A stretch of DNA of 64,000 bases from Actinomycetota bacterium (GCA_020160805.1 JAIUPO010000001.1:186001-250000), one strand, 5' to 3'; positions 44,640 through 54,502 are shown, counted from the first letter of the stretch. Notes: a model not told the origin generated them from the sequence alone. Program-made: numbers and translations.

Positions 44640-46322
44640 ATGCCCGACTTCGCATATGAGGACATGCTGCCGACCGGGGAGGACTCCACTCCCTATCGGT
44701 TGCTGACGACTGAGGGCGTAGAGGTCGTCGCAGGACCCGACGGAACCGACTTTCTGCGCGTCAGCGACGAGGCCCTGCGACTGCTGGCCGACACCGCAAT
44801 GCACGACATCGCGCACTATCTCCGGCCGGCGCACCTGACGCAATTGCGCTCGATCCTCGACGATCCCGAGGCCTCCAATAACGACAAATTCGTCGCACTT
44901 GACCTGCTGAAGAATGCGAACATCTCCGCGGGCGGGGTCCTGCCGATGTGCCAGGACACCGGCACCGCGATCGTCATGGGCAAGCGGGGTCAGCGCGTGC
45001 TATCGAGCGGCCCGGATGAGGCCGCCCTCTCGCACGGCATCTTCGACGCCTACACGCGGCTGAACCTGCGCTACTCGCAGATGGCGCCGATCACGATGTG
45101 GGAAGAGCGCAATACCGGCTCGAACCTGCCCGCGCAGATCGAGTTGTATGCCGACACGGCACCCGGTCACGAGACGACCTACAAATTCCTCTTCATGGCC
45201 AAGGGCGGCGGCTCGGCCAACAAGTCCTTCCTCTATCAAGAGACCAAGGCGGTACTGAACCCCGAACGCCTGATGACCTTCCTCGACGAGAAGCTGCGCT
45301 CCCTCGGAACCGCCGCCTGCCCGCCATACCACCTGGCCATCGTCATCGGCGGCACGAGCGCCGAATTCGCTTTGAAGACAGCGAAATACGCGAGCGCGAA
45401 GTACCTCGACTCGCTGCCGACCGAGGGCTCGATGACCGCGCACGCCTTCCGCGATACCGCGGTCGAGGCACAGGTGCTGGAGCTGACGCGCCAGTTCGGG
45501 ATCGGTGCCCAGTTCGGCGGCAAGTACTTCTGCCATGACGTGCGCGTTGTCCGCCTCCCCCGGCATGGCGCCTCGCTGCCCATCGCCGTCGCCGTCTCGT
45601 GTTCGGCCGACCGGCAGTGCCTGGCCAAGATCACCAAGGATGGCGTCTTCATCGAGCAGTTGGAGACCGATCCTGCGCACTATCTCCCGGAGCAGACCGA
45701 CGACTCGCTCGCCGATGACACGGCCGCCGATGTCGTCGCGATCGACCTCAACCGCCCGATGCCGGAGATTCTCGCCGAGCTGACCAAACACCCGGTCAAG
45801 ACCCGGCTCTCGCTGACCGGCCCGCTCGTTGTTGCCCGCGATATCGCGCACGCAAAGATCAAGGAGCGCCTCGACGCGGGCGAGGAGATGCCGACATACC
45901 TGCGGGACCACCCGGTCTACTACGCCGGTCCGGCAAAGACTCCGGAGGGGATGGCGTCCGGATCCTTCGGCCCGACCACGGCCGGCCGGATGGACTCCTA
46001 TGTCGATCAGTTTCAGGCCGCGGGCGGCTCAATGGTCATGCTGGCCAAGGGCAATCGCAGCCAGCAGGTCACCGACGCGTGCCGCACCCACGGCGGTTTC
46101 TATCTCGGCTCGATCGGCGGCCCAGCGGCCCGGCTCGCGCAGGACTGCATCAAGTCGGTCGAGGTCTTGGAGTATCCCGAACTGGGGATGGAAGCGATCT
46201 GGAAGATCGAGGTCGAGGACTTCCCGGCCTTCATCGTCGTCGATGACAAGGGCGAGGACTTCTTCGCCTCGGTGACCAAACCGGTCGCCTTCTCCATCGG
46301 CAAGCGCCCGGGGTTGGTATGA
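44640..46322 (+). CDS. fum: Class I fumarate hydratase
   Basis: A 560-residue iron-sulfur fumarase converting fumarate to malate in the TCA cycle. Cluster Cys at 104 ([10 protein letters not shown]) and later in [52 protein letters not shown] and [36 protein letters not shown] match the FumA/FumB two-domain form. Start 31 bases after the kinase gene. Its stop overlaps the carbonic anhydrase start by ATGA, so the three genes are an operon with MOSC. Confidence 0.94.
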   Translation: MPDFAYEDMLPTGEDSTPYRLLTTEGVEVVAGPDGTDFLRVSDEALRLLADTAMHDIAHYLRPAHLTQLRSILDDPEASNNDKFVALDLLKNANISAGGVLPMCQDTGTAIVMGKRGQRVLSSGPDEAALSHGIFDAYTRLNLRYSQMAPITMWEERNTGSNLPAQIELYADTAPGHETTYKFLFMAKGGGSANKSFLYQETKAVLNPERLMTFLDEKLRSLGTAACPPYHLAIVIGGTSAEFALKTAKYASAKYLDSLPTEGSMTAHAFRDTAVEAQVLELTRQFGIGAQFGGKYFCHDVRVVRLPRHGASLPIAVAVSCSADRQCLAKITKDGVFIEQLETDPAHYLPEQTDDSLADDTAADVVAIDLNRPMPEILAELTKHPVKTRLSLTGPLVVARDIAHAKIKERLDAGEEMPTYLRDHPVYYAGPAKTPEGMASGSFGPTTAGRMDSYVDQFQAAGGSMVMLAKGNRSQQVTDACRTHGGFYLGSIGGPAARLAQDCIKSVEVLEYPELGMEAIWKIEVEDFPAFIVVDDKGEDFFASVTKPVAFSIGKRPGLV

Positions 46323-47023
46323 CCGTGTCCGAGCGCCATCGTTCCCAGCCCGGCACGCGCCCCACAACCCCCGAGTCCGCGTGGCGCACCTTGATGGCCG
46401 GGAATGCCCGGTTCATGGCCGACGACCGGGCGCACCCGCACCAGGACGTCGACATGCGGCACCGCCTGGCGAACAAGCAGGCGCCCTTCGCGATCCTCTT
46501 CGGGTGCGGCGACTCCCGGGTCGCGGCCGAGATCATCTTTGACCAGGGACTCGGCGACCTTTTCGTCGTCCGCACCGCCGGCCATGTCGTGGACTTCAGC
46601 GTCCTCGGATCCATCGAGTTCGGGGTGCTGAAACTCGGCACGCCGCTGATCGTGGTGCTGGCTCACGACTCCTGCGGGGCGGTTGCCGCTGCGGTTGCCT
46701 CGGCGCAAAGCGGCGAGATGCCACCGGGCTATATCCGCGACATCGTCGAGCGCATCACCCCCAGCGTCTTCGCGGTCGGCAAGGCCGGGAGGATCACGCC
46801 GGAGGCCGTCGAGCGCGAACATGCCAAGCTGACCTGCGAATTACTGTATGAGCGCTCCTCGATCTGCCGGGACGCCGTCGACGCGGGTCGGCTGGCGATC
46901 GTCGGATGCGAATACGACCTCGTCGACGGCCAGGCGCACCTGGTGCATGTGGTCGGCGATATCGGTGAGCACGAGCTCGTGCTCCGGGAAGGGCCAGGCG
47001 AGTCGGGTCCGTCCCCCTCGTGA
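46319..47023 (+). CDS. Beta-carbonic anhydrase
   Basis: A 234-residue zinc enzyme interconverting CO2 and bicarbonate. Zinc ligands Cys63 (FGCGDSR), His116 and Cys119 (LAHDSCGAV); the Asp65-Arg67 dyad is intact. [23 protein letters not shown] is the standard core. Overlaps fumarase upstream (ATGA) and MOSC downstream (GTGA). In this context it may feed bicarbonate to anaplerotic carboxylation; that is inference. Confidence 0.93.
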   Translation: MTVSERHRSQPGTRPTTPESAWRTLMAGNARFMADDRAHPHQDVDMRHRLANKQAPFAILFGCGDSRVAAEIIFDQGLGDLFVVRTAGHVVDFSVLGSIEFGVLKLGTPLIVVLAHDSCGAVAAAVASAQSGEMPPGYIRDIVERITPSVFAVGKAGRITPEAVEREHAKLTCELLYERSSICRDAVDAGRLAIVGCEYDLVDGQAHLVHVVGDIGEHELVLREGPGESGPSPS

Positions 47024-47835
47024 CCTCGCTGTCCTCCATCCGGATTCACCCGGTCAAAAGCACCGCCATCCGTCTCGTGGGCGAAGCGGACGTCGACGCC
47101 CTCGGACTGGTTGGAGATCGCCGGTGGATGGTGGTCGATGGTGACGGCGAATGCGTGACGGCCCGCACCGACCGCCGGCTCTTCACGATCGTGGCGGACA
47201 CTGCGCATACGGCTCCTGGATTGCCGGTGCCCTTGCGGCTCTCGGCGCCCGGCTTTGGAGCGATCGACGTGCCGGTCTCGGGGAGCGAGGCCATCCGCGT
47301 GACCGTCTTCGGCCGCGGCTTGCGCGGCAAGTCGGCGGGCCCGGAGGTGCGGGACTGGATTCAGGCCGTCCTTCAGCGGCGCGATGTCGACCTCGTGCAG
47401 ATGGTTGAGCCACGCCCCCTGAACCCGGCATATGCCGAGGCGGGCGAAGCAACGGCCTTTGCCGATGGCTATCCGGTGACGCTGGCCAGCGAGTCCTCGT
47501 TGAGGCAGCTTCGGGACTGGATTGGCGAGGGTGCGCAGTCTGCGCTGCCGATGGATCGCTTCCGGCCCAATCTCGTCGTGACGGGCGATGTCGCCCCCTT
47601 CGCGGAAGACACCTGGCGCCGCGTGCGCATCGGCGCGATCACCTTCCGGGTTGTTAAGGGCATCGACCGATGCGCCATGACCCTGCTGGACCCGGCGACC
47701 TTGGTGAGTGGCGCAGAGCCCATCCGCACGCTCGCGCGCTATCGAAAGTGGGACGGCGCAACATGGTTCGGGGTGCAGTTGATTCCGGACAACCCCGGAT
47801 CGATCCTGGTCGGCGATTCCGTCACGCCGACCTGA
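47020..47835 (+). CDS. MOSC-domain protein
   Basis: A 271-residue protein with N-terminal MOSC_N beta-barrel (SSIRIHPVKSTAIRLVGEADVDALGLVGDRRWMVVD) and C-terminal MOSC domain (RFRPNLVVTG...RIGAITFRVVKGIDRCAMTLLDPATL, with the conserved Cys of the RC-x2-T motif that coordinates molybdenum in mARC proteins). Members reduce N-hydroxylated compounds with molybdenum cofactor. GTG start overlapping the carbonic anhydrase stop. Confidence 0.9.
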   Translation: MTSLSSIRIHPVKSTAIRLVGEADVDALGLVGDRRWMVVDGDGECVTARTDRRLFTIVADTAHTAPGLPVPLRLSAPGFGAIDVPVSGSEAIRVTVFGRGLRGKSAGPEVRDWIQAVLQRRDVDLVQMVEPRPLNPAYAEAGEATAFADGYPVTLASESSLRQLRDWIGEGAQSALPMDRFRPNLVVTGDVAPFAEDTWRRVRIGAITFRVVKGIDRCAMTLLDPATLVSGAEPIRTLARYRKWDGATWFGVQLIPDNPGSILVGDSVTPT

Positions 47836-47853
47836 GCCGGGTGACATCGTGAC

Positions 47854-48579
47854 TTACGAGACGGTTTTCTCGGAGAGTACCGTCGCGCCGGAGGCGTCGA
47901 GTTGCACCTCGACCCTCGGCCCCTTGGCCGCTGCGGCGAGGTTGTCGAGCGTCACGTCGTCGAATCCCGCCTTCTCGCCGTCCTTCAGCACGGGGAAGGT
48001 GACTTTGCCCGTCGAGTCGACCTGACCGATGAGTTCGCCCGAGTCGACCGACCCGAGCACGCCATCGGCATAGGCGTAGACGTCGGATGGCCCAAGGAAA
48101 AGCACCACCTCACCCAGGGACGCCAGGTCCTTCTCGACCTTCTTGACGTCCGCCGTCCCGCTGAGCGCCAGACCCATCGTCAGATTGCCCGCGGGAAGCC
48201 GACCCGCAATCACCTCATCCGGCGTGACCGAGACATGGAAGGTGCGCCACTCTGCGGGGCCGTCGAAGGGCACTTCCACTCCGGACGGTGAATCATCTGC
48301 GGAGTAGGCCTTGCCCGCGGTTGCGGACCCGAACCGGCCTTTGACGACGACCGTGCTGTATTGCCAGATCGGCCCACTCCCCATCTGGTAGGTCCGGTTC
48401 GGCAGTAGGTCCTCGACCTCGTCATAGGGTGCGACCCGAGAGGCCGCCTCCCGGCGATGCTGCAACTCTTGAACCACATTGGAATCGGCTCTATCCCCTG
48501 CTTCTCCGGAGCAAGAAATCAGCATCGAGCCAGCCATGGCGGTCAATGCTCCCGCAGCAATCGCACTCATGCTTCTCAT
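47854..48579 (-). CDS. Lipoprotein of unknown function
   Basis: A 241-residue exported lipoprotein: signal peptide with lipobox LISC (Cys at residue 23), then a polar linker and a beta-rich domain (YSTVVVKGRFGSATAGKAYS, RTFHVSVTPDEVIAGRLPAG, EVVLFLGPSDVYAYADGVLGSVD). No family recognised. The ATG overlaps the stop of the upstream protease pseudogene by four bases, so it was part of a protease-lipoprotein operon. Confidence 0.75.
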   Translation of the reverse strand: MRSMSAIAAGALTAMAGSMLISCSGEAGDRADSNVVQELQHRREAASRVAPYDEVEDLLPNRTYQMGSGPIWQYSTVVVKGRFGSATAGKAYSADDSPSGVEVPFDGPAEWRTFHVSVTPDEVIAGRLPAGNLTMGLALSGTADVKKVEKDLASLGEVVLFLGPSDVYAYADGVLGSVDSGELIGQVDSTGKVTFPVLKDGEKAGFDDVTLDNLAAAAKGPRVEVQLDASGATVLSEKTVS

Positions 48580-49231
48580 CCTTCAGGCTCCTCGCGATAG
48601 GCGTTGTTTAGGTGAGACCGATCATGATCTGTGTAATAGGCAGGCTGCGGGGCATTCGATTTCATGCACCCGTACTCGCTGTCACGATGAGTGAGACCAA
48701 GTGTATGACCTAGCTCGTGACATGCCAGGCCGCGCTCATCCGCGGTACTCGCCTGCGTAGTAAGAGAGCGCAAAGCGCACGGTGTGCTGTTCACAGGAAA
48801 GAATCACGAGGGAATCGCAGGTCGCGAGGCCAATCATTCCCGGATGCCCAGGACCGTGCCAGTCATACCCGCAGTAGCCTCCATAGTCCTGGTTGCGCAC
48901 AATCACGTCAGTGCTCGAGTCCAAGGTCGAGTCGTACGCCGTCACAGCATCAGTAGTGTTTAGGTTGTACACGTGCGTAATTAACGGAGGATTGCACCGC
49001 AGGATCGAGGCCGATGTAATGGAACCAATGGGTCCCGCCGTCCGCCTTGTTCACAGGCGAGCCTCCCCCGCACCCGGTAAAACCGTATGCCCCAGACCAA
49101 TTGGCCTGCGCGGCGGGAGAAACCAAGGCAACGACAAAGGCGAATGCCGACGTCAGCAAGGCTATGCGTACAAATGGTCCATGGTCCATGGTCCATGGTC
49201 CATGGTCCATGGTCCATGGTCCATGGTCCAC
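48576..49231 (-). pseudogene. Secreted metzincin protease, two frameshifts
   Basis: The 5' part (from an ATG inside a tandem repeat) gives a signal peptide (FVRIALLTSAFAFVVALVSPAAQA) and NWSGAYGFTGCGGGSPVNKADGGTHWFHYIGLDP. The frame shifts near 48966 (VYNLNTTDAVTAYDST... RFALSYYAGEY) and again near 48745 (ADERGLACHELGHTLGLTHRDSEYGCM... YTDHDRSHLNNAY). The zinc motif HELGHTLGLTH plus the Met-turn CM mark a metzincin. With two shifts no active protease is expected from this sequence. Confidence 0.75.
49174..49229. repeat. Heptanucleotide tandem repeat, 8 units of ATGGTCC
   Basis: Eight exact copies of ATGGTCC (49174-49229), followed by two degenerate copies (49230-49243). On the minus strand the unit reads GGACCAT and contains an ATG in each copy, so the repeat supplies the start codons of the metzincin gene. 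Seven is not a multiple of three, so a gain or loss of one unit changes the frame of the upstream part. Confidence 0.95.
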
Positions 49232-49281
49232 GGTTCACGGGTCAAGAGTTTGAACGGATTAGATTCCTGGCCAGGTAACAA

Positions 49282-50628
49282 TTAGAGCGCGAGTCGCTCC
49301 TTGACCACGGCGGCGAGGCGGTCGGCGACAGCCTGGGCCTGCTCAGCCGTAGCAGCCTCGACCATCACGCGCACCAACGGCTCGGTGCCGGACTTGCGCA
49401 GCAGCACCCGGCCGGATCCGGCCAGTTCATCCTCCTCGCGGGCCACGGCTGCCTGCACCTCCTCGTCGGAGGCCACGCGGCTGGTGTCGACGCCCTTGAC
49501 GTTGATGAGCACCTGCGGCAGGCGGGTCATCACCGCCGCCAACTCGGCGAGCGACTTGCCGGTTTCAGCCACTCGGGCGGCGAGCATGAGGCCGGTCAGG
49601 ACGCCGTCGCCGGTGGTGCCATGCTCGAGGAGTATGACGTGCCCAGACTGCTCGCCCCCAAGCGAGAAATCGCCCTCGCGCATCTTCTCCAACACATAGC
49701 GGTCGCCGACACCGGTCTTCAAGACATCGACGCCTTCGCGCTCCATCGCTTGCAGCAGACCGAGATTCGACATCACGGTGGCGACGAGAGTGTTGGCGGC
49801 GAGCTTGCCTCGCTCCTGCATCGCCAGGGCGAGGATGGCCATGATCTGATCGCCATCGACAACCGCCCCGGTGTGATCCACAGCGAGGCAGCGGTCCGCG
49901 TCGCCGTCGTGGGCGATGCCGAAGTCGGCGCCGCGGGCGACGACCGCGGCCTGCAGGTGCCCGAGGTGGGTCGAGCCGTAGCCGTCGTTGATATTCAGAC
50001 CATCGGGGCTGGTCCCGATCTCGATGACGTCGGCACCGGCCAGCCGGAAGACCTCGGGCGAGACCGCACTGGCCGCGCCATGCGCCCCGTCGATGACGAC
50101 CGTGACGCCATCGAGCCGGTTCGGCAGCGCGGCGAGGAGGTGGGCGACATACCTCGCCTGCCCCGCACGGTTGCGGTGCACCCGACCGACCTCGGCGCCG
50201 GTGGGGCGCTCCCACTCCTGATGCAGGCGGGCGGCGATCTCGTCCTCGACGGAGTCGGGCAGCTTGTGCCCGCCGGCGGCGAAGAATTTGATGCCATTGT
50301 CCGGCATGGCGTTATGCGAGGCGGAGAGCATGACGCCGAAGTGCGCATCCATGTCCGCCGTGAGGAAGGCGACCGCCGGCGTGGGCAGGACGCCCGCGTC
50401 ATGGACATCGACACCCGCGGACGCGAGCCCGGCAATAACGGCTGCGGCGAGGAACTCACCCGAGGCTCGCGGGTCCCGGCCGACGACGGCCTTCGGCTTG
50501 CGACCAGCCGAGCGGGCCGGGGCGCCAAGCACGTGCGCCGCCGCGACGGCCAGACCGAGCGCGAGTTCCGCGGTGATCTCCCGGTTGGCCATGCCACGCA
50601 CGCCATCAGTGCCGAAGAGTCGAGACAT
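49282..50628 (-). CDS. glmM: Phosphoglucosamine mutase GlmM
   Basis: A 448-residue enzyme converting glucosamine-6-phosphate to glucosamine-1-phosphate for peptidoglycan. Start [19 protein letters not shown], phosphoserine loop [17 protein letters not shown] (Ser about residue 104), metal loop DGDADRC, sugar-binding [10 protein letters not shown]-terminal phosphate-binding [15 protein letters not shown]. Normal length. Located in the usual actinobacterial order rplM-rpsI-glmM, here with a scar between. Confidence 0.96.
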   Translation of the reverse strand: MSRLFGTDGVRGMANREITAELALGLAVAAAHVLGAPARSAGRKPKAVVGRDPRASGEFLAAAVIAGLASAGVDVHDAGVLPTPAVAFLTADMDAHFGVMLSASHNAMPDNGIKFFAAGGHKLPDSVEDEIAARLHQEWERPTGAEVGRVHRNRAGQARYVAHLLAALPNRLDGVTVVIDGAHGAASAVSPEVFRLAGADVIEIGTSPDGLNINDGYGSTHLGHLQAAVVARGADFGIAHDGDADRCLAVDHTGAVVDGDQIMAILALAMQERGKLAANTLVATVMSNLGLLQAMEREGVDVLKTGVGDRYVLEKMREGDFSLGGEQSGHVILLEHGTTGDGVLTGLMLAARVAETGKSLAELAAVMTRLPQVLINVKGVDTSRVASDEEVQAAVAREEDELAGSGRVLLRKSGTEPLVRVMVEAATAEQAQAVADRLAAVVKERLAL

Positions 50629-50720
50629 TGGGGGCCTTCCAGAAGGGGTTCACGGCCTCGCCCCGGAACGGCGGGCCTGAAGAATGGTAGTCGGCAGGAA
50701 GCCATCCCCCGTCGCGGCGA

Positions 50721-50985
50721 CTAACTCGACGTGAGCCCAGCGTTTGCGTCGCGCGTCGCGGCACGGCGTATGCCGTGCGCGATGAGCGCTGCGATCAGGC
50801 CGGCGGCCAAGGGCACCAGCATGGCCGCGCGCAGGCTAGTGGCATCGGAGAGCACGCCAATCACCGGGGAGGTGAACAGGATGCCAAGGCGCATCAGCCA
50901 CCCCAGCAGAGCGATGCCGGTGCCGTGCGCGAAACCGGGCAACCGGCCGGCTGCGGCGAAGGCCGCAGGAACCAAGGCGCCCGGC
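50721..50985 (-). pseudogene. MFS transporter, 3' fragment
   Basis: Only the last three membrane segments of an MFS transporter remain: ALVPAAFAAAGRLPGFAHGTGIALLGWLMRLGILFTSPVIGVLSDATSLRAAMLVPLAAGLIAALI, ending with a native-looking tail. The frame upstream of about 50985 is Arg/His-rich shadow sequence. It meets a DeoR fragment head to head. Confidence 0.65.
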
Positions 50986-50989
50986 GAGG

Positions 50990-51305
50990 GCGAGCGCCAC
51001 GGCCGCGGGCGGTGCGGGATGTGCGGGTGGATGTGGCGATCCTCGGCGCCTGTTCGGCTGCGATCGAGGAGGGCTTGACCTCGACGAATTATGACGATGC
51101 GCAGGTCAAGGCCGCCTGCCTGGGTGCGGCCCGGCGCAGGGTGCTCGTCGCGACGGCCGACAAGCTCTCGCGCACCTCGACCTTCCGATTCGGCTCGGCC
51201 GCCGACCTGACACACCTCGTGACCACCTCGGCCGCGTCGGATGAGGTCATCGCGGCTTTCCGCGGCGCGGGCGTTCAAGTGATCGTGGTGAACGACGCCG
51301 GGTGA
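50990..51305 (+). pseudogene. DeoR-family regulator, 3' fragment
   Basis: The last 100 residues of a DeoR-type sugar-phosphate-responsive regulator: RDVRVDVAILGACSAAIEEGLTSTNYDDAQVKAACLGAARRRVLVATADKLSRTSTFRFGSAADLTHLVTT, then SDEVIAAFRGAGVQVIVV. The HTH domain and the first half of the DeoRC sensor are missing. No start codon context. Head to head with the MFS fragment. Confidence 0.7.
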
Positions 51306-51343
51306 CGAGACCCCCCTCAGCGCCGGCGCGGTCCGCATACGCC

Positions 51344-51379
51344 GAAGCGCGGCACCCGCCGGAGCGGGTGCCGCGCTTC
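51344..51379 (-). terminator. Terminator of rplM-rpsI
   Basis: GAAGCGCGGCACCCGC (51344-51359) pairs perfectly over 16 bp with 51364-51379 around CGGA. It lies 30 bases downstream of the rpsI stop on the minus strand and is the strongest single hairpin of the window. It also lies downstream of the DeoR fragment. Confidence 0.88.
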
Positions 51380-51408
51380 TGTCGCGATCTGGGGCCGGAG
51401 CCCGTCGA

Positions 51409-51903
51409 TCAGCGCTTGCTGTACTGAGGCGCCTTGCGGGCCTTCTTCAGACCAGCCTTCTTGCGCTCCGGGACGCGAGCGTCACGGGTCAGGAAGCCGG
51501 CCTTCTTCAGGGCCGGGCGGTTGAGCTCGGCGTCGACGCCATTGAGCGAGCGGGCCACACCGAGGCGGACGGCGCCGGCCTGGCCGGAGGGGCCACCGCC
51601 GTGGACGCGGACGAGCACGTCATACGCGCCCTCCAGTTCCAGGACGGCCAGCGGCTCGTTGACGATCTGCTGGTGCACCTTGTTGGGGAAGTAGTTCTCC
51701 AGGGTGCGACCGTTGATGGTCCACTCGCCGGTGCCGGGCACGATGCGCACGCGGGCGATGGCCTGCTTGCGGCGGCCGGTGCCGGCGCCGGGGGCGGAAG
51801 CGGTCGGCTTGCGGGCCGGCTCGGAGGAGACGGGGCCTTCGGACTCCGAGGTGTACTCGGTGAGCTCGACGTCCTCGTCGTAGTCGTAGGTGGTGTCAGT
51901 CAC
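51409..51903 (-). CDS. rpsI: 30S ribosomal protein uS9
   Basis: A 164-residue S9. A 35-residue acidic, Ser/Thr-rich N-terminal extension typical of actinobacteria precedes the conserved [49 protein letters not shown] and the C-terminal [12 protein letters not shown] tail that touches P-site tRNA. Downstream of rplM, 41 bases apart. Confidence 0.97.
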   Translation of the reverse strand: MTDTTYDYDEDVELTEYTSESEGPVSSEPARKPTASAPGAGTGRRKQAIARVRIVPGTGEWTINGRTLENYFPNKVHQQIVNEPLAVLELEGAYDVLVRVHGGGPSGQAGAVRLGVARSLNGVDAELNRPALKKAGFLTRDARVPERKKAGLKKARKAPQYSKR

Positions 51904-51944
51904 GGCTGGTCAATTTCCTTCGTATGTCGTGAAGTCCGCAGCCG

Positions 51945-52388
51945 TTACTGCGCGACCTGGGAGATCGTGTAGGGGACGGGCTGCTGGGCCGTGTGCGGGT
52001 GCTCAGCACCGGCGTAGACCTTCAGCTTGGTCAGCTGCTGGCGGCCGAGGGTGGTCTTGGGGACCATGCCGCGAACGGCCTTCTCGACGGCCTTGACCGG
52101 GTCGCGGTCGAGCAACTCGGCATAGGTCTCGGACTTCAGACCGCCTGGGTAGCCGGAGTGGCGGTAGGCGCGCTTCTGCTGCAGCTTGGCGCCGGTGAGG
52201 GCGACCTTCTCCGCATTGATGATGATGACGAAATCGCCGGTGTCGACGTGCGAGGCGAAGGTCGCCTTGTGCTTGCCGCGCAGGAGCGAGGCCGTCTGGC
52301 TGGCGAGCCGGCCGAGGACGACGTCGGTGGCGTCGATGACATGCCACTGACGGGTGATCTCCGCCGCCTTGGGGGTGTAGGTACGCAA
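51945..52388 (-). CDS. rplM: 50S ribosomal protein uL13
   Basis: A 147-residue L13: [88 protein letters not shown]. The start is placed at the TTG at 52388 (AAAGG upstream), giving the usual actinobacterial length and the common start RTYxPK; a GTG at 52406 is in frame and would add six residues. First gene of the rplM-rpsI operon. Confidence 0.95.
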   Translation of the reverse strand: MRTYTPKAAEITRQWHVIDATDVVLGRLASQTASLLRGKHKATFASHVDTGDFVIIINAEKVALTGAKLQQKRAYRHSGYPGGLKSETYAELLDRDPVKAVEKAVRGMVPKTTLGRQQLTKLKVYAGAEHPHTAQQPVPYTISQVAQ

Positions 52389-52577
52389 AGTCTTGCCTTT
52401 ACTCACTCTTCGGACGAGGGGCTGGTATGCCGCGTGCTCCCGCCGGGCGGGTGGTCGCCCACCAGGGGCGCACGGCACAACAGCTATCAAGTTTACGGGC
52501 CAGGAAGCACCCGCTCAAATCCGGGCTGCGGGTGCGTACATGGCCGCTGACCTGCGCAGATGAGCCAATGCGCGCAT

Positions 52578-52626
52578 ATCGCACGGAACTTGTGCAAAGA
52601 GATTATGCAAAGGTATTGTGCGATCC
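52578..52626 (+). promoter_or_regulatory. Promoter and operator of the ArsR-MFS operon
   Basis: TTGTGC (52590-52595) and TATTGT (52614-52619) with an 18-base spacer place the start at or next to the ATG (52627), a leaderless arrangement. Overlapping it: an inverted repeat ATCGCAC (52578-52584) / GTGCGAT (52618-52624), and a direct repeat TTGTGCAAAG / TTATGCAAAG (starting 52590 and 52603). Autoregulation by the ArsR-like protein is inference. Confidence 0.55.
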
Positions 52627-53208
52627 ATGACCGATTCGGCCTCCCATATCCGCCTCGACTCCGCCTCCGTCAAGGTCCTTGCCCACCCGCTGCGCTCGCG
52701 GCTGGTCGGAGCCTTGCGCCTTGCCGGGCCCTCGACGGCGACCGCCCTGGCCCGGCGTCTGGGCACGAACTCGGGGGCCACGTCATACCACCTGCGCAAG
52801 CTGGCCGAAGTGGGCCTGGTCGTCGACACCGGCGAGGGGGACGCCAAGTCCCGCGTGTGGGCCGCCGCCTCCGAGATGACGCAGTTCGAGAACAGCGACT
52901 TCGACGACGACGAGGATGCCGCCACAGCCCTCGGCTGGCTGGAGCGCGACTGGCTCAGGCACTTCACCGAGAAGTTCGGCCGGTGGCTGGACGTGCGCCA
53001 GAACTGGCCGGCCGTCTGGCGCGACCGGGCGACGATGAACGACGACAACGTGCTCGTGACGGCCGACCAACTGCGCGCGATGCACGAGGAGATCGGGGCG
53101 GTCGTCACCCGCTATCGCCGTGTCGGGCAAGGCAATCCGGACGCCAAGCGGATCGCGACCTATCTGATCTTCTACCCCGTGGACATGGACCAGGCGCCGC
53201 GCCGATGA
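52627..53208 (+). CDS. ArsR/helix-turn-helix regulator
   Basis: A 193-residue regulator with N-terminal ArsR-type winged helix: VKVLAHPLRSRLVGALRLAGPSTATALARRLGTNSGATSYHLRKLAEVGLVVDTGEGDAKSRVWAAA. The C-terminal half (WLERDWLRHFTEKFGRWLDVRQNWPAVWRD) is helical, as in the group of actinobacterial regulators that sit before MFS exporters. Overlaps the MFS gene by ATGA; the two form an efflux operon. Confidence 0.88.
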   Translation: MTDSASHIRLDSASVKVLAHPLRSRLVGALRLAGPSTATALARRLGTNSGATSYHLRKLAEVGLVVDTGEGDAKSRVWAAASEMTQFENSDFDDDEDAATALGWLERDWLRHFTEKFGRWLDVRQNWPAVWRDRATMNDDNVLVTADQLRAMHEEIGAVVTRYRRVGQGNPDAKRIATYLIFYPVDMDQAPRR

Positions 53209-54461
53209 GCGGTCCGCTCTCGCCAGCGGCGGCCCGGCGGATCTACTACACGCTCACGGTGACCCGGTGGTTCCCTGTCGGACTGGTCGTCGGCGTCTTC
53301 ATTCTCTTGCAGACCGGCCGCGGGTTGACCACCGCCCAAGCCCTGACGGCCTCCGCGATTTCCGGCCTGGTCTGCTTCGCTCTCGAACTGCCGACGAGCG
53401 GCTTCGCGGACGCCTTCGGCCGGCGCGCGGTCTACATCGCCGCCGCCGTCGTCAATGTCCTCGCCGCGCTGGCATATGCCGTAGCCCAATCCTTCTGGGC
53501 CTTCGTCCTGGCCGCCGCGCTGATGGGAATCTTTCGGGCCCTAGACTCCGGCCCACTCGAGGCGTGGTTTGTCGATGAGGTGCACGCGAGCAATCCCGGC
53601 GCCGATGTCGATCAGGAGTTGTCACGCTCCGGCTCGCTGCTCGGTCTCGGCATGGCGCTCGGCGCACTCGTCAGTGGTGCGTTGATTTGGTGGCATCCTT
53701 TCCGGTCCGCGCCGGCCATCGACCTGGCCGTCTGGTGCTTCGTCATCCTCAACCTCGGCCACCTGCTCGCCGTGCTGGTCCTGCTGAAGGAGAGCGCGCG
53801 GCACCCGGAGGGGACGCGGCAACGTAAACTCGTCCTGGCCTCGATGAAGCAGGCGCCCTCCGTGATCAGTGGCGGCCTGAAACTGTTGGGGCGCAACACG
53901 ATTCTGCTCGGAATTGTCGCCGCCGAGGTGGCCTGGTCGATCGGAATGATCGCCTTCGAGTCGCTGCTGCCGCTGCGGCTTGAGGAGTTCCTTGGCTCGC
54001 AGCAGGCGGCCGGTGCCGCCATGGGACCCGTCGCCGCCGTGGGATGGGCGATCTTCTCGGTGGGCACCTTCCTGGCCGGTATGGCGTCCAAGCGCTTCGG
54101 CGTCGCCCGCGCCGCAATGCTGGGACGCCTGCTCAATGGCACGGGGGTCGTGATCATGGGTCTGGCCCCCGGCCCGGCGAGCCTGATCGCGGCCTACCTT
54201 TTCACCTATGGCGCCCACGGCTTGAACGGACCGCCCCACGGGGCGCTCTTGCACCGCGAGGCCGACGCGAGCAACCGCGCAACCGTGCTCTCGATCAACT
54301 CCATGATGGCCTTCCTCGCCTTCGGCATCGGCGCCCCACTCGCCGGGCTCCTCGCCGACCGCACCTCGGTCGCGACGACGATGATCACGGTCGGCGCGAT
54401 CAGCCTCCTCGGCGTCGCCTGCTACCGCCCCGCCCGCCGGGCCGAGCTCGCCCGCGCCTAA
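53205..54461 (+). CDS. MFS efflux transporter
   Basis: A 418-residue transporter with 12 predicted membrane helices. Motif A variant FALELPTSGFADAFGRRAVYI after helix 2; a long central loop (KESARHPEGTRQRKLVLASMKQ) between helices 6 and 7. Resembles drug or metabolite exporters regulated by a neighbouring ArsR/PadR protein. Substrate unknown. Coupled to the regulator by ATGA. Confidence 0.88.
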   Translation: MSGPLSPAAARRIYYTLTVTRWFPVGLVVGVFILLQTGRGLTTAQALTASAISGLVCFALELPTSGFADAFGRRAVYIAAAVVNVLAALAYAVAQSFWAFVLAAALMGIFRALDSGPLEAWFVDEVHASNPGADVDQELSRSGSLLGLGMALGALVSGALIWWHPFRSAPAIDLAVWCFVILNLGHLLAVLVLLKESARHPEGTRQRKLVLASMKQAPSVISGGLKLLGRNTILLGIVAAEVAWSIGMIAFESLLPLRLEEFLGSQQAAGAAMGPVAAVGWAIFSVGTFLAGMASKRFGVARAAMLGRLLNGTGVVIMGLAPGPASLIAAYLFTYGAHGLNGPPHGALLHREADASNRATVLSINSMMAFLAFGIGAPLAGLLADRTSVATTMITVGAISLLGVACYRPARRAELARA

Positions 54462-54474
54462 CAGCTACCTCCTG

Positions 54475-54502
54475 TTGCACCATGCGGGCACGGTGTTACA
54501 CT
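54475..54502 (+). promoter_or_regulatory. Promoter and operator of the toxin-antitoxin pair
   Basis: TTGCAC (54475-54480), 16 bases, TACACT (54497-54502); the antitoxin ATG is six bases further, so the mRNA is leaderless. The promoter is embedded in an imperfect inverted repeat, TGTTGCACC and GGTGTTACA around nine bases, the expected autoregulatory operator. Confidence 0.55.

Noticed and set aside
49174..49243. Tandem repeat considered as a CRISPR array
   Set aside because: Units are 7 bp with no spacers; it is a simple sequence repeat.
48950..49278. Simple on/off phase switch at the heptamer repeat
   Set aside because: Every unit brings its own ATG on the coding strand, so each frame always has a start codon; a plain off-state by slippage is not supported, only a change of N-terminal length.
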